From: Dipteris shenzhenensis
Taxonomy: Eukaryota > Polypodiophyta > Polypodiopsida > Gleicheniales
Strand: one strand, 5' to 3'
Length of the DNA stretch: 64,000 nt
NCBI GenBank assembly: GCA_047967505.1
Contig: CM106538.1
Shown here: piece after piece, positions 63,641 to 64,000 of the stretch
Position numbering within the stretch: position 1 is the stretch's first letter
Layout: each line of letters opens with the position of its first letter
Notes under the pieces: generated by a model
Seen by the model: the letters and a program-made list of their open reading frames with translations, nothing else
The model's database searches: none
Told to the model about the DNA's origin: nothing
Made by a program: the position numbers and the translations under genes

Positions 63641-64000
63641 CAGCTCACCAGCATGAGAGACTGCCTCTTTGCTACTCTTCACGACCCTTTTCTATCACTT
63701 CTTATGGCCGCAAGATGTTTTTAGCACCTCAAGTGCTTGCTTCTGCGCTGATATTGTGTGTCTCATAGCTACATGCCACGTAAACTTGTTCCCTTTGTGT
63801 TTGTTAACCAAAACCTTTTATCACTTTACCTTTTGCTTGGTCAACCATATCATTGACTACCTAGTCAACCTTATGGTTGACTATCTTACGTTTGCCTAGT
63901 TGTCTCGATTGACCCCCTCTTTCTCTTAAATTTCTTTTTTTCAAAAAATAACTCTTTCATATGCACTCTATTAGCAATTTAAATTTAAAAGATGATTTAG
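63641..64000. other. Unassigned right flank
   Basis: GGTTGACTA/GGTCAACC words near 63840-63890 form short inverted repeats. Nothing else is seen. Confidence 0.45.

Overview
This window looks like nuclear DNA from a land plant with a large, retrotransposon-rich genome. The evidence is the Ty1/copia and Ty3/gypsy LTR elements with plant-type primer-binding sites (complementary to initiator tRNA-Met and tRNA-Asp), a plant-style FCP1-like 'DLxGLL' protein, and AT-rich intron-like sequence with CAG acceptors. I cannot name the species; a fern, lycophyte, bryophyte or gymnosperm is as possible as an angiosperm. There are no bacterial-style operons, CRISPR arrays, rRNA or tRNA genes. Two 100-N assembly gaps sit at 1549-1648 and 56564-56663.

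Almost everything is transposable element, and several elements are inserted inside others. One copia family (called A here; 352-bp LTR TGTTGAGATAT...ATCTTCACA) is present at least eight times: A1 1-1079 (+), A2 1649-4010 (-), A3 7755-28449 (-, split), A4 13426-24418 (+), A5 32959-38206 (+), A6 44687-45521 (+), A7 46375-47157 (+) and A8 48777-52519 (+). Its close relative B (14831-20251, -) has 298-bp LTRs and one uninterrupted gag-pol. Family C (8484-25260, +) is a TNT1-94-like copia with 180-bp LTRs. Family D (4010-5603 and 56840-59085, +) and family E (52520-53562, +) are further copia fragments. Family F (61157-63635, +) is a gag-only LTR element. Gypsy pieces (G) occur at 1080-1548, 5813-6518, 28486-31868, about 39860-41080 and 53563-56563. 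A LINE reverse-transcriptase fragment surrounds A5.

The centre of the window is a four-layer nest: A3 was split by C, C by A4, and A4 by B, with target-site duplications at the three insertion joints (GTTTT/GTCTT, GACCA, TTCTG/TTCCG). Region by region: 1-7494 is broken A, G and D pieces; 7495-28449 is the nest; 28450-31868 is a gypsy leader, gag and protease; 31869-39440 is LINE, A5 and diverged tandem repeats; 39860-41080 is gypsy pol; 41831-43937 is the only stretch that looks like host gene sequence; 44687-52519 is more A copies, one carrying a 247-bp MITE; 52520-59085 is E, G and D; 59086-61156 is unassigned DNA with a second MITE-like element; 61157-63635 is F.

The likely host gene material at 41831-43937 encodes an FCP1/NIF-type HAD domain followed by a SET-domain exon. 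The HAD part is broken by an exact 13-bp tandem duplication. Two other coding sequences in the window carry unrelated exact 13-bp tandem duplications. Most premature stops in the A copies are CAG to TAG, the pattern expected from deamination of CHG-methylated cytosine. Only element B has an intact gag-pol reading frame, so it is the one candidate for recent or current autonomous activity.
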